Counted from the first letter of the stretch, positions 37,446 to 46,880 are shown. The stretch: DNA of 64,000 bases from Sediminibacterium sp. (GCF_030695065.1 NZ_JAUYTR010000011.1:62001-126000); one strand, 5' to 3'. Notes: generated from the letters alone by a model not told the origin. Made by a program: numbers and translations.

Positions 37446-39698
37446 TCATCTCCACTTAAAATCCCAAATGGGTTGTTGATTCAATAAATGTTCAACAAAA
37501 TAATTCCATTTCTTTTTGGTAAAATAATCATTGTAGATACCAGTATATCCATGGCGTTGACTAGGAAGAATCAACATATCAAATTCTTTATCTGCTTTTA
37601 TTAATGCCTCCGCCAATTTAAAAGTAGCAGATGGATTTACGTTCTCATCAATGCCGCCATGCGTAATAAGTAATTTGCCTTTAAGATTAGGAGCCATGGT
37701 AATATTAGAAGCCAAGTGGTAACTACTGTCTACAGGCCAACCCATATACATTTCGGGCCACCAATCTTTTTCCATTCTAAAATCGTGGTCAGCCGAACTA
37801 GCAACAGCCACTTTATAAAAATCTGGATAAGCTAACACCGCATGCCCTGCATCATATCCACCAGCTGAATGTCCAAATATGCCCACTCGAGAGGTATCTA
37901 TCCAGACATATTTTTGGCCCATTGCATTAATGGCAATTTGATGGTCGAGCAGGTTCTGCCCCATATTTTTGTATGATACAGATTGGAATGCTTTTGATCT
38001 ACCAGCAGTTCCCATTCCATCTATGGTAACCACAATAAATCCCAGTTCTGCCAATGCCTGATTAGATCTGCTCAGGCTACTACTAAAATTGCGAGGAAAC
38101 ATATTGGTATGCGGTCCTGAATAGGTTTGATCAATTACTGGATATTTTTTAGCAGGATCAAAATTCGACGGCTTATGTATCACTGTATAAATAGGGGTAA
38201 TACCATCTCTTCCCTTGGTTACAAATTCTTCTGGAAATTGATATCCCATTTGCATTAAAGCGTCTATATTGGCTTTGCTAATTATTTGTAATAGCTTACC
38301 CTCTGCAGTAGACCTTAACACAGTAGTACTAGGTTGTTGATGAGTAGAACTGATATCAAGAAAATATTTTCCGTTAGGAGATAATACTATGTCATGATTG
38401 GCATGTTCAGTGGTCAGTAATACGGGTGGTTTCCCATCCAACCCTATGCTATAAAAATATTGGTGATAAGGATTTTTACCGTGTTCTTTTCCAGATGCTA
38501 AAAAGAAAATGTTTTTTGTTTTCTTATTAATAAAAAAAGTGTTCACGTAGTATTGCCCATTGGTTAAGGGTTTAATTGAAGCTGTTGCTAAGTTCAGCAA
38601 GTACAACTGCTTCCATCCTTCTTTTTCAGAAGTAATGACAGCCTCTCCCCAATCTTCTACAATGTCAATGCTAAAATTATCAATATTGGTTTTACTGGTT
38701 TCCCTATACAATTGTTGTGCGGTGTTGCTATTTAGATTAATGAGATTCAGCTCCTGTTCTTGAAACCCTCTTTTTCTATTCATTTCGTAAATTATTCCAG
38801 GCTGTTTAGACCATTCATAATTAGTTGGGAAAGTATGGGTGTTGCGGGCAATATCTCTTTGGATGATTTTTCCAGTAGCTATTTCAAAAAATACAGGAGT
38901 ATAATACACCAAATTGGTGTCACCAGGAGAAGCTCGATAATATGAGAGCAGTTTGGGTTTGAATAAACTGTCTACGCTCCAATCGAGCAAATACATTTTC
39001 TCTCCTTTTGTTAAATCAACTAAATAGGTTTGAACCCACTTAGAATCAGGCGACCATCTCACTTGTAAGCGCTGAGGCCTATCTCCGTTCTCACCCTCTA
39101 TAATATCACTCCAACCATATGGAAGGGCATATTCCAAACCTTTTTTTCCATTGCTCGATAATTGCTTTATTTCACCAGAAGTTGAAGATTTTACAAACAA
39201 GTTATAATTATTTACAAAAGCAATCCATTTACCATCTGGAGATTTAGATTCCATTGGGTTGCGATTGTTGGTAGCTGTTCTAGCTAAGGTGTACGTTAAA
39301 AAATTGATATGGTAAGTTCTACCTGCTATTCCAATAGTTGCATTGTTTGCATCATGTATTGAAATCAAATTGATGGGTAAATCATTTTCATTTGCAGTAA
39401 TTTTTAGTGAATCATATAAGAGCTTTACAATTTGCTGGTGATTAAATAATCGCTCAGGTGATTTATTCCAAAGCAGTTTATAAAATATTTTTGCTTGAGC
39501 ATCTTGATTTACCCAAGCCATACCAGTGCTATCCGCAAACCAATATGGGGTGGTACTAATATTGAATATTTTTTTATTGATGAGATTAGGCCACATAAAT
39601 TGAACTGCCCTATTATAATCGTTTACGGTGATTTGCTGAGATTGGACAGATGTATGTAAGCTTACTAATACAGCAAGGGCGAATAAGTATTTTCGCAT
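37446..39698 (-). CDS. S9 prolyl peptidase, dipeptidyl peptidase IV-like
   Basis: A 750-residue exported peptidase with a signal peptide (about residues 1-20). An N-terminal beta-propeller domain (about 60-490, WSPDSKWVQTYLVD, SPNGKYFLD) gates a C-terminal alpha/beta hydrolase domain with the nucleophile in GIFGHSAGGYDAG (serine near residue 610), an acid in THGGIDENVNP and the catalytic histidine in SQRHGYTG. This is the DPP-IV/S9B layout; whether it truly releases X-Pro dipeptides is inferred. It follows the metallo-beta-lactamase gene by 10 bases, as last gene of a probable four-gene unit from pullulanase. Confidence 0.92.
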   Translation of the reverse strand: MRKYLFALAVLVSLHTSVQSQQITVNDYNRAVQFMWPNLINKKIFNISTTPYWFADSTGMAWVNQDAQAKIFYKLLWNKSPERLFNHQQIVKLLYDSLKITANENDLPINLISIHDANNATIGIAGRTYHINFLTYTLARTATNNRNPMESKSPDGKWIAFVNNYNLFVKSSTSGEIKQLSSNGKKGLEYALPYGWSDIIEGENGDRPQRLQVRWSPDSKWVQTYLVDLTKGEKMYLLDWSVDSLFKPKLLSYYRASPGDTNLVYYTPVFFEIATGKIIQRDIARNTHTFPTNYEWSKQPGIIYEMNRKRGFQEQELNLINLNSNTAQQLYRETSKTNIDNFSIDIVEDWGEAVITSEKEGWKQLYLLNLATASIKPLTNGQYYVNTFFINKKTKNIFFLASGKEHGKNPYHQYFYSIGLDGKPPVLLTTEHANHDIVLSPNGKYFLDISSTHQQPSTTVLRSTAEGKLLQIISKANIDALMQMGYQFPEEFVTKGRDGITPIYTVIHKPSNFDPAKKYPVIDQTYSGPHTNMFPRNFSSSLSRSNQALAELGFIVVTIDGMGTAGRSKAFQSVSYKNMGQNLLDHQIAINAMGQKYVWIDTSRVGIFGHSAGGYDAGHAVLAYPDFYKVAVASSADHDFRMEKDWWPEMYMGWPVDSSYHLASNITMAPNLKGKLLITHGGIDENVNPSATFKLAEALIKADKEFDMLILPSQRHGYTGIYNDYFTKKKWNYFVEHLLNQQPIWDFKWR

Positions 39699-39708
39699 GA
39701 ACAGAGTT

Positions 39709-40743
39709 TTACTTGTTTATCCAATAATCTAATACAGTAACCTTATCTAAAATATTGGGCAGCAATTTGGTGAATGCCACATGAGCAGGATGCACTAAAT
39801 ATTCATCGCGGTCTTTCTCGCTAGAAAAAGTTAACACAAAACAATGAGTTAAACCCTGGTTTAACTTTTCTGGACTATTGTTAACTCCCCATTCATAGCT
39901 TTTTATACTACTAATTTGTTTGGGCAATTCACCAAATGCATTAATGGCGCTTTTTATTGCTGCACTATCTGCTCCTTCTTTCCAGCCAAATAAAACTACG
40001 TGGCGGAGTTCTGTAGTAGCAGGTAAAAGTTGCTTTGCCATTTGTATAGAGTTCTTTAAAGAATTAATATCTCTCCAATCACTATGTGTAGTAATGATAA
40101 ATTGGGGATTCGGGAATTTTTGCTGAACCTTCAAAAGGGAATTAGCATATTCGTTTGTATTGCCATCGCCTAAATAGCCCAGATTGGCATCTTTGGCCCC
40201 TTTAATTAAACACCCCCCTAATAAAATCCTTTGCTTTGGAAACCAAATAACAATATTGTCTTGTGTATGCCCTTCACCAGGATAGTAGGTTTCAAATTGA
40301 TATTGATCTACTAAAAATGATGTGTCTTTAGTCATTAAGAATTGGGCTCTCTTAGCATTGTACTTTTTACTCAAAGAATCTGTTAACTGGGTGGTATAGG
40401 TTTTTATTCCCAACTGCTTATAATACTCGAGCCCTGCGGTTTTATCGCTATGCCAATGAGTAGCAAAAGCCATGATTACTTTTTTATTATGTCTGGTAGC
40501 AATACTATCTAGTAAAGGTTGAAATTGGGTTGTATCCCAAGGCGTATCAAATAATACCACTCCTTTTTTGGTAACTAAGTAAACTCCGTTTGCACGCACT
40601 TTGCTGTCTTGATATATATTATAAGTGGTATAAACATAGAAGTTTCCAGATAAGTGTTCAATCAGTAATTTCTTATCAGCTTGTGCGGATAGTATAGTGG
40701 AGATGATAGTAAATAAAAAAACAATTAAATAATGTGGCTTCAT
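39709..40743 (-). CDS. subclass B1 metallo-beta-lactamase fused to a C-terminal Dabb domain
   Basis: A 344-residue exported protein (signal peptide ending LSAQ). Residues 25-235 form a metallo-beta-lactamase with the full B1 set: His96, His98 and Asp100 in HWHSDKTAG, His159 in GEGHTQDN, Cys178 in GGCLIKG and His220 in TTHSDW; ANLGYLGDGN is also B1-like. Residues about 245-340 are a ferredoxin-like stress-responsive Dabb domain (LRHVVLFGWKEG, then CFVLTFSSEKDRDEYLVHPAH). This second domain is not part of known B1 enzymes. Beta-lactam hydrolysis is plausible from the metal ligands but untested, and the Dabb part may redirect the substrate. Confidence 0.88.
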   Translation of the reverse strand: MKPHYLIVFLFTIISTILSAQADKKLLIEHLSGNFYVYTTYNIYQDSKVRANGVYLVTKKGVVLFDTPWDTTQFQPLLDSIATRHNKKVIMAFATHWHSDKTAGLEYYKQLGIKTYTTQLTDSLSKKYNAKRAQFLMTKDTSFLVDQYQFETYYPGEGHTQDNIVIWFPKQRILLGGCLIKGAKDANLGYLGDGNTNEYANSLLKVQQKFPNPQFIITTHSDWRDINSLKNSIQMAKQLLPATTELRHVVLFGWKEGADSAAIKSAINAFGELPKQISSIKSYEWGVNNSPEKLNQGLTHCFVLTFSSEKDRDEYLVHPAHVAFTKLLPNILDKVTVLDYWINK

Positions 40744-40760
40744 GTTGAGTTTGTAAAAGG

Positions 40761-40958
40761 TTATTTTGACTTTACAGCCCTGATTAACTTTTCGTTGCGT
40801 TTATCGGCTCTTGAATTTTGGAGAGATATTACAGCCCAAATAGCTGCTGGAATCCATCCAATTAAAGTGATTTGTAAAATGAAACAGATAAAAGCAGTAA
40901 AAATTCTACCCCTTAGAAAGAAGGAAAGTGCAGGGAAGAAAATTGCTATAAGTGTCAT
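40761..40958 (-). CDS. YqaE/Pmp3 family membrane protein
   Basis: A 65-residue protein with two hydrophobic segments. The pattern FFPALSFFLRGRI and LIGWIPAAIWAVISL is the Pmp3/YqaE proteolipid family signature. Members are small stress-induced membrane proteins that affect membrane potential in yeast and plants; the bacterial role is unclear. The basic C-terminal tail is common. It lies between the pullulanase gene (28 bases upstream) and the metallo-beta-lactamase gene (17 bases downstream), all on the minus strand. Confidence 0.85.
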   Translation of the reverse strand: MTLIAIFFPALSFFLRGRIFTAFICFILQITLIGWIPAAIWAVISLQNSRADKRNEKLIRAVKSK

Positions 40959-40986
40959 AAGGAAAATTATGAATTAAATATACCAA

Positions 40987-42987
40987 TTATTGATACAATA
41001 TTACTGCTGAACTTCCATCAATAATTAATTGATTTCCGTTCATTGATGACTTATGGCTGATTGAAGCAATTTTCCAATTTCCTCCCGGAAGACTGAGCGT
41101 TTGTGACGTTTGAGCGCCATTAAAGCCCACCCATATTTTTTTCCAACTATCCCCTACAGCGGCCCCATTCAACGTATAAGCTATAATCCCCTCGGGTAAA
41201 TTATGATGAAACCCCAAATGATTGGCTATTTGTTTTGCCGAAGTCATTCTGAAAGCAGGATGTGCCCTTCTAATTTTAACAAGCGTTTGAATGTATTGAT
41301 AAGTGGAAGCATTACGGGTCTTTAAATCCCAGTTAATTCCATTTACTAAGTCGCCTTTATCAAAAGAATTCTCTACTCCATTCTTTGTTCTTAAAAATTC
41401 AGAGCCCGCAGTTAAAAAGGGAGTACCCTGCGATGTCAATACAATGGCATAAGCCAATTCGTGCATTTTAATTCGATCTATTTCAGTAGCATCTTTATAT
41501 GAAAGCGCAATCTTATCCCACAAAATATTATTGTCGTGACAATCTGCATAATTAATTAAACCGGCAGGGCTGGCTGTATAAGGAGCTTTGGAATAATTAA
41601 CTTTAGCGTAATCTATTTGCGGATGTTTGCCAGCTGCAACAATGCCAAATTTCACTGATTCGCTGTTGGCCAATTTTCCTGTTGCGAAACCCCTATCATC
41701 AATATTAAATACGCTACCCTTTATACCATCTCGCATATCGTCACTAAAAACAGCAATGCCGTTTAACTCAGTTGCATTCTTTTTGATGGCTCTTTTATCT
41801 TCGGGAAGTGGAGAACCACCAGCAGTCCATCCTTCTCCATATAACACAATAGAAGGTTTTATTTTTCGTAAAGTATCTGCTATTAAATTCATGGTTTCAA
41901 TATCATGTATACCCATAAGGTCAAAACGAAATCCATCTATATGGTATTCCTTTACCCAGTACAATACACTTTCTAACATGAATTGTTGAAACATTACTTT
42001 GTCACTTGCTGTTTCATTGCCACATGCACTTGCATCAGAGAACGTTCCATCATTACGTTTTCTATAATAGTAATCAGGTGCTAGTATATTAAAATTAGAA
42101 TTAGCAGTTAACGCAGTATGATTATAAACAACATCCATTATGATTCTCAACCCATTGCTGTGCATGGTTTTGACCAACTCTTTTAATTCTTTAATGCGCA
42201 CTTTACCATCTGAAGGATTGGTGCTGTATGATCCTTCGGGAATATTATAATTGACTGGATCATATCCCCAATTGTATTGATTGGGTTTGGTTTCATCTAC
42301 TGAATTGTAATCGTAAAAAGGCAGCAAATGTATATGCGTAACACCCAATTCCTTTAAATGCGAAAGTCCTGTGGATTTTCCTGAACTATTTTTGGTACCC
42401 AATTCTGTAAGACCTGTAAACTTCCCTTTGTTTTTAATACCACTGTTTGCATGAATACTTGCATCCCGAATATGCAATTCGTAAATCACTGCATCTGTTT
42501 GTTTATTCCCCTTAGAAAAGTTAGGAGATTGATCTTGCTCCCATCCAATTGGGTTGGTTTCTTTCAAATTGATTATTTGTGCCCTAACACCATTGGTACC
42601 ACAAGCTTTTGCATAAGGGTCAATTATTTCATCGCTCCATTTATTATTGTTCAACACTTGGAATGTATAGTATTGGTCTTTTAAGTTTTGTGGAATTGAG
42701 ACAACCCAAACACCATTCGCTGCTTTTTTCATTTGCTCGGAGCAATCATACACGCCGCCTAAATCGGTCTTGTACAAATTAATTCTAGCAGCTGTTGCTG
42801 TAGGCGCCCAGATTTTAAAAGTGGAAGCTTCTGGCGCATAAGTAAGTCCTAAGTCATTGCCCTTGTATACCGGGTAATTAAAGGTAGGGGCTTGGGCAAA
42901 TCCATAAACAACTATTGCAACAAAAATGAGCCCTAGAATACTTCTGTATAAGCGTTTATTATTGGTAGAATTGAACACGGTATTCAT
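40987..42987 (-). CDS. pulA: type I pullulanase (GH13, alpha-1,6-glucan debranching)
   Basis: A 666-residue exported glycoside hydrolase. An early-set N-terminal CBM48-like domain (STFKIWAPTATAARINLY) precedes the GH13 barrel. YNWGYDPVNYNIPEGSYS is the type I pullulanase signature; DVVYNHTA, FRFDLMGIHD (nucleophile Asp), YGEGWTAGG (acid/base Glu) and INYADCHDNNILWD give the catalytic core. The frame is open to an ATG at 43038, but the ATG at 42985-42987 (MNTVFNSTNNK) followed by a membrane segment (SILGLIFVAIVVYGFAQ) gives a proper signal peptide, so it is preferred. It cleaves alpha-1,6 bonds of pullulan or amylopectin. Confidence 0.93.
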   Translation of the reverse strand: MNTVFNSTNNKRLYRSILGLIFVAIVVYGFAQAPTFNYPVYKGNDLGLTYAPEASTFKIWAPTATAARINLYKTDLGGVYDCSEQMKKAANGVWVVSIPQNLKDQYYTFQVLNNNKWSDEIIDPYAKACGTNGVRAQIINLKETNPIGWEQDQSPNFSKGNKQTDAVIYELHIRDASIHANSGIKNKGKFTGLTELGTKNSSGKSTGLSHLKELGVTHIHLLPFYDYNSVDETKPNQYNWGYDPVNYNIPEGSYSTNPSDGKVRIKELKELVKTMHSNGLRIIMDVVYNHTALTANSNFNILAPDYYYRKRNDGTFSDASACGNETASDKVMFQQFMLESVLYWVKEYHIDGFRFDLMGIHDIETMNLIADTLRKIKPSIVLYGEGWTAGGSPLPEDKRAIKKNATELNGIAVFSDDMRDGIKGSVFNIDDRGFATGKLANSESVKFGIVAAGKHPQIDYAKVNYSKAPYTASPAGLINYADCHDNNILWDKIALSYKDATEIDRIKMHELAYAIVLTSQGTPFLTAGSEFLRTKNGVENSFDKGDLVNGINWDLKTRNASTYQYIQTLVKIRRAHPAFRMTSAKQIANHLGFHHNLPEGIIAYTLNGAAVGDSWKKIWVGFNGAQTSQTLSLPGGNWKIASISHKSSMNGNQLIIDGSSAVILYQ

Positions 42988-43199
42988 ATTTTTTTCTTTT
43001 GAAAGTTCAGCAGTCAGACACAATTTAGCAATAAACACAAACTAGCCATCATGCTTGATTAATGTAATAGAAAAATGTATAATAAGTGTATTCTATAAAA
43101 TAATATTTGAATATTATAAATTTTTAATAAAGAAAATAGTTCGCTAAACAACTATTATTGTTAAACAATATTGCTACATTGTCGTAAATATTTAAACAA

Positions 43200-44729
43200 A
43201 TGTTGCAAAATTTTCAAGAATCCTTAGACCTAAACGACTCAGTTTGCCAAAACCTTTTAAACAACCTTCCGGGTATGTTTTTTAGGTGTTTAAATGATGA
43301 TGACAGGACTGTTGTTTTTGTTTCAAATGGATGCAATGAATTAACCGGATATAGCCCCGCTGAATTGTGTTTAAATCAGAATATACCCTTTTACGCACTA
43401 TTGCATCCAGAAGATACTTTTAAATTGAAACGGAATACAGACAAAGCAATAACTGAAAAATCTAATTGCAATACAGAATATAGAATACTCTGCAGAAAGG
43501 GTAAAACAAAATGGGTTAATGAAATTTCAAATGGCGTTTACGATGGTGATAAATTAATTTATATTGAAGGGTATATAAGAGATATTACTAGTGAAAGAGA
43601 ATCTAGTAAATTAAACTCCATGTTGAACACCTATCAAAACGCGGTGAACAGCGGTTCTTTGGTCTCAATAACAGATCCAAAAGGTCAAATACTATTTGCA
43701 AATGATCAATTTTGCAAATACTCAAAATACTCCCGAAAAGAATTAATTGGTCAAAATCATAGAATAGTAAATTCAAAATATCATTCCGACTATTTTTTTA
43801 TAGAAATGTGGACAACGCTAAAGTCTGGAGATACCTGGAGGGGTGAAATTAGGAATAAAGCGAAAGACGGAAGCTACTATTGGGTAGATACCGTAATAAC
43901 ACCAGTATTTGATACAAGGCATAAAATAGTACAATATCTTTCAATAAGAAATATCATAACAGAAAAAAAGGAAAATGAATTTGCACTAATAAAAAAACAG
44001 GAAGATTTAACTAGGGCTGTTGAAGAAATAAAAAACAGATTCAATGAAATGATGCAATTCAACTATATTGTTTCGCACAACTTGAGAGCACCGGTTGCCA
44101 ATGTTTTAGGTTTAGCCAATTTGCTTAAGAACAATGACATTGAAGAGATTGAAAAGAAATCATTAATTGAATCAATTCATTTCTCTACACTTAAAATAGA
44201 TGAAGTGCTCTCAGATTTAAATTTAATTCTTTCTTCAAAGTCTGATATAAACAAAACAAAAGACCATATTTCACTCTTAGAAATTATTGGTAGCGTTTTT
44301 GAAACGTTGAATATTCAACATGAAGAAAAGCTAAATCATTTTAGTATTGATATTGAATCTGAATCAGAAAAAATTATAAGTACAAAAAGCTATATAGAAA
44401 GTATTTTTTATAATTTAATTAGCAACGCAATTAAATACAAGTCTCTAGAGCGAAATTTAGAAGTCAAAATTAAAATTTCAAAATTATTGGGCGCACTTCA
44501 AATAGTATTTAGCGATAATGGTATAGGAATTGATATGGAAAGACATGGTAAATCAATTTTTGGATTATACAAAAGATTCAATACAAATGTAGAGGGTAAA
44601 GGTTTAGGGCTTCATATGACCAAAACACAAATAGAATCTTTAGGCGGAAATATTCTTGTTGAAAGCAAACTAAATGAGGGCACTACTTTTACGATAACAA
44701 TTCCTGCTAGTTTTGAAGAAAAACATTAA
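43200..44729 (+). CDS. cytoplasmic PAS-PAS sensor histidine kinase
   Basis: A 509-residue kinase without membrane segments. PAS 1 (about 15-130) ends with the PAC motif YIEGYIRDIT, PAS 2 covers about 145-255 (LFANDQFCKYSKYSRKELIG), the HisKA helices start near 280 with phospho-acceptor His293 in SHNLRAPV, and the HATPase domain (about 385-505) has NLISNAIKYKS, DNGIGID and GKGLGLHMTKTQ. No response regulator is adjacent; the downstream neighbour, on the opposite strand, is a GAF protein with a similar phospho-acceptor helix. The first ATG is used; its leader is AT-rich. Confidence 0.93.
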   Translation: MLQNFQESLDLNDSVCQNLLNNLPGMFFRCLNDDDRTVVFVSNGCNELTGYSPAELCLNQNIPFYALLHPEDTFKLKRNTDKAITEKSNCNTEYRILCRKGKTKWVNEISNGVYDGDKLIYIEGYIRDITSERESSKLNSMLNTYQNAVNSGSLVSITDPKGQILFANDQFCKYSKYSRKELIGQNHRIVNSKYHSDYFFIEMWTTLKSGDTWRGEIRNKAKDGSYYWVDTVITPVFDTRHKIVQYLSIRNIITEKKENEFALIKKQEDLTRAVEEIKNRFNEMMQFNYIVSHNLRAPVANVLGLANLLKNNDIEEIEKKSLIESIHFSTLKIDEVLSDLNLILSSKSDINKTKDHISLLEIIGSVFETLNIQHEEKLNHFSIDIESESEKIISTKSYIESIFYNLISNAIKYKSLERNLEVKIKISKLLGALQIVFSDNGIGIDMERHGKSIFGLYKRFNTNVEGKGLGLHMTKTQIESLGGNILVESKLNEGTTFTITIPASFEEKH

Positions 44730-44768
44730 GTTGAGTTGTTAATTAGGAGACATGTATTTTAAAGTATA

Positions 44769-45482
44769 CTAGGGCTTATTAAACTTGAGCTTGCTTGTCA
44801 TATTGGTTATGTCTTTTATAATCTCGTCAAACGAATCTGCAACAGTTTTTAATTTACGAAATATTTCAGGATTATCTGGATGCTGAAGATCTTCGAAGTT
44901 GAAAATATTGAATAAGCCTTGAATTTGAACTACAGGAACTCTAACTTGGTGTGATTGCAAAAAAGCTATGTCATAAAGCGATTTATTTTGTTCAGTCAAT
45001 TCATTGCATGCATAAACATTTTCAATAGAAACAGAAGTTATATCTGCTAGTGATTGCAAAATAAACATCTCTTCTGGAGATGGGGAATGTTTATTACCCC
45101 AATAATTACCAATAGCACCAATTGGGTCAATCGTTCTAATTGGAACCATTGCTAAACTTTTGACAAAAGTAGGCCTGTACGCCTCAATAGGTATTCTGTA
45201 GTCTTCATATATATCTTCTATAATAGCCCATTTTTTATTAATCATTGTCCATCCACTTATGCAAGCAGTCATTTGAAATCTTTGGCCTTTCCATAATGGC
45301 TCAATAGCATCTTCATCTACATAATAACACATGTTATTATCTTTAAGAACAAAAGTTGCTCCATCAGCCCCAGTTAAACTTCTGGCAGCTTTTCTTACTA
45401 CATCCGTAATTGTTTCAATATCTCTAGCCAATGACAATTTCTGAACGGTAGTAACAAGCAATTTCAGTTTTTCAATATTCAT
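44769..45482 (-). CDS. GAF-domain protein with orphan histidine phospho-acceptor (DHp-like) helix
   Basis: A 237-residue soluble protein. A GAF domain spans about residues 10-160 (GADGATFVLKD). The following helix reads FLQSHQVRVPVVQIQGL with His178, aligning with SHNLRAPVANVLGL of the neighbouring kinase, and a second helix follows (DEIIKDITNM). No ATPase domain is present and there is no room for one before the stop. The protein is therefore either a phosphotransfer or dimerisation partner, or a kinase that lost its catalytic domain. It is convergent with the PAS kinase gene at a distance of 39 bases. Confidence 0.8.
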   Translation of the reverse strand: MNIEKLKLLVTTVQKLSLARDIETITDVVRKAARSLTGADGATFVLKDNNMCYYVDEDAIEPLWKGQRFQMTACISGWTMINKKWAIIEDIYEDYRIPIEAYRPTFVKSLAMVPIRTIDPIGAIGNYWGNKHSPSPEEMFILQSLADITSVSIENVYACNELTEQNKSLYDIAFLQSHQVRVPVVQIQGLFNIFNFEDLQHPDNPEIFRKLKTVADSFDEIIKDITNMTSKLKFNKP

Positions 45483-45660
45483 AGTAATATTTCAGGTTTG
45501 GATAATAAATCACTAAATGCCAGTTAATTCTATCTCCAATCAAGTTTACTAGTCTACTAAATTAAATTTTAAATATTAAAAATGCAAGCTAAAAAAGCTA
45601 AAATTCTAGACAGCTTCATAAAACACATTACATAACAGAAAAAACATTTTAGCAATTGTT

Positions 45661-46740
45661 TTAGTATCGCAACTTAAGTACTATATTACCTAGGTTTTTA
45701 ATCTCATCTTGTGATGTGAATACCACCCTGCCATTTTTTGAAATCACTTCCCATGCAATCGTACTAGTAATATCGTCAATTGCATCTGGTATTGAAGCGT
45801 CTTCTATTAAATCAAAAGTGCGGTCATCTCGCATTATGACAGATTGTGAAAAATCGTGGTGAACAATTAGCAAGTCGCTTCTTCCATCAATAGAAGCCTG
45901 ATAAATTTCTTGTAAATCTGTTAAAACTTTTCCGCTAGATACCGCTTCTTGCATTTCGTCAATAGCTTCTGTTCTGCGTTTCTTTTGTAGCTCTTTTACT
46001 AATTCCCAAGACTGCTTAGCAATATGGTGTGGTAAAATATTATTATAATCAATACTTGCACAACCTAAATAAACGCCTGGCAGGTCGGCTACTTGCTGTA
46101 AACGACTGTAGTTGTCTTCAGTAGCAATAAGAACACATTTTAAATTTGTTTCATTATGCACTTTAACTAGTGCTTTGTCTACCTTATTTAAAAACTCACG
46201 AACTAAATCATCAAGATGCTTAGAATCACTTCCTTTATCGGAATGGGTATTATAATGACCGTTTTCAGCAAACGGAAAGTCTTCATTCTTAACTTCTCTT
46301 ATAATCTCATTATTAACCGCTTCAAATAGTTGAACACCACTTTGGGAAAGTAGCATTATTAAATAATTTTCACTCCTATTATAATTTTTAATCAGTGGGC
46401 GAATAGCGAAATTATTTGAAATATGAACACCTACATTACTGGTTTCCCAAGTGGATTTTACCATTTCCTTAGTATCGTTCGAAAGAAAAATATGTAAACT
46501 TTCCAAATTATAGTTTACATCAATTTCATCAACTATTTGACTAATTTTTTCTAATAAACTTATCACTGGTCTTTTGCCAAATTCATTAATTACTCGCTCT
46601 TCAGCTTCTTTTAGTAGGTTTTTAAGTACAACTACATCTTGTGCATTGTCAGGATGCGTTCGATGCGTGTTCAGTGAAATAGTTACGCAAGGGGTATTTT
46701 TTTCTGTTGCCAGTTTTTGCAATTGTTCTTTTATAGTCAT
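45661..46740 (-). CDS. bacterial eRF1-like (baeRF) protein, Balon-type hibernation factor candidate
   Basis: A 359-residue soluble protein recognised as a member of the bacterial archaeo-eukaryotic release-factor-like group. The three-part layout is an N-terminal alpha/beta part (TISLNTHRTHPDNAQD), a central ribonuclease H-like part (YLIMLLSQSGVQLFEAVNNE to about 265) and a C-terminal L7Ae-like part (GRSDLLIVHHDFSQSVIMRD). There is no GGQ motif, so it is not expected to hydrolyse peptidyl-tRNA. Relatives include Balon, a ribosome hibernation factor from Psychrobacter. The assignment is by recognition of the family pattern; function in this organism is inferred. Confidence 0.68.
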   Translation of the reverse strand: MTIKEQLQKLATEKNTPCVTISLNTHRTHPDNAQDVVVLKNLLKEAEERVINEFGKRPVISLLEKISQIVDEIDVNYNLESLHIFLSNDTKEMVKSTWETSNVGVHISNNFAIRPLIKNYNRSENYLIMLLSQSGVQLFEAVNNEIIREVKNEDFPFAENGHYNTHSDKGSDSKHLDDLVREFLNKVDKALVKVHNETNLKCVLIATEDNYSRLQQVADLPGVYLGCASIDYNNILPHHIAKQSWELVKELQKKRRTEAIDEMQEAVSSGKVLTDLQEIYQASIDGRSDLLIVHHDFSQSVIMRDDRTFDLIEDASIPDAIDDITSTIAWEVISKNGRVVFTSQDEIKNLGNIVLKLRY

Positions 46741-46783
46741 GATTTCAAGTTTTTTTATTGGTTATTGTAAAATGCAATAAGCT

Positions 46784-46812
46784 CAAACTATCCGAAAAAT
46801 GGATATTGCAAA
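46784..46812 (-). promoter_or_regulatory. candidate promoter of the baeRF-like gene
   Basis: Read on the minus strand, a TTTG at 46812-46809 (-33-like) is followed after about 18 bases by ATAGTTTG at 46791-46784, a one-base-imperfect relative of TAnnTTTG. It would place the start of transcription about 35-40 bases before the ATG at 46740. Support is from sequence match only. Confidence 0.3.
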
Positions 46813-46847
46813 GTGAATTACAAGAAGATACTTGAAGTTAAACAATA

Positions 46848-46879
46848 AAAAAAGGATGAATTGTTAAATTTATAACAAT
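46848..46879 (-). terminator. weak terminator after the NTF2-like/beta-lactamase-fold gene
   Basis: On the minus strand a 7-bp A/T-rich stem (46879-46873 with 46866-46860) starts one base after the stop codon and is followed within six bases by a run of seven T (46854-46848). The stem is weak, but position and T run fit a rho-independent terminator. Confidence 0.45.
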
Positions 46880-46880
46880 C

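Noticed and set aside
39709..40743. Calling this an acquired antibiotic-resistance gene
   Set aside because: The gene has the base composition of its neighbours, sits inside a housekeeping-like operon and has no mobile element nearby; it looks chromosomal and native.
41627..41989. 120-codon plus-strand frame
   Set aside because: Antisense to the catalytic core of the pullulanase, which is conserved on the other strand.
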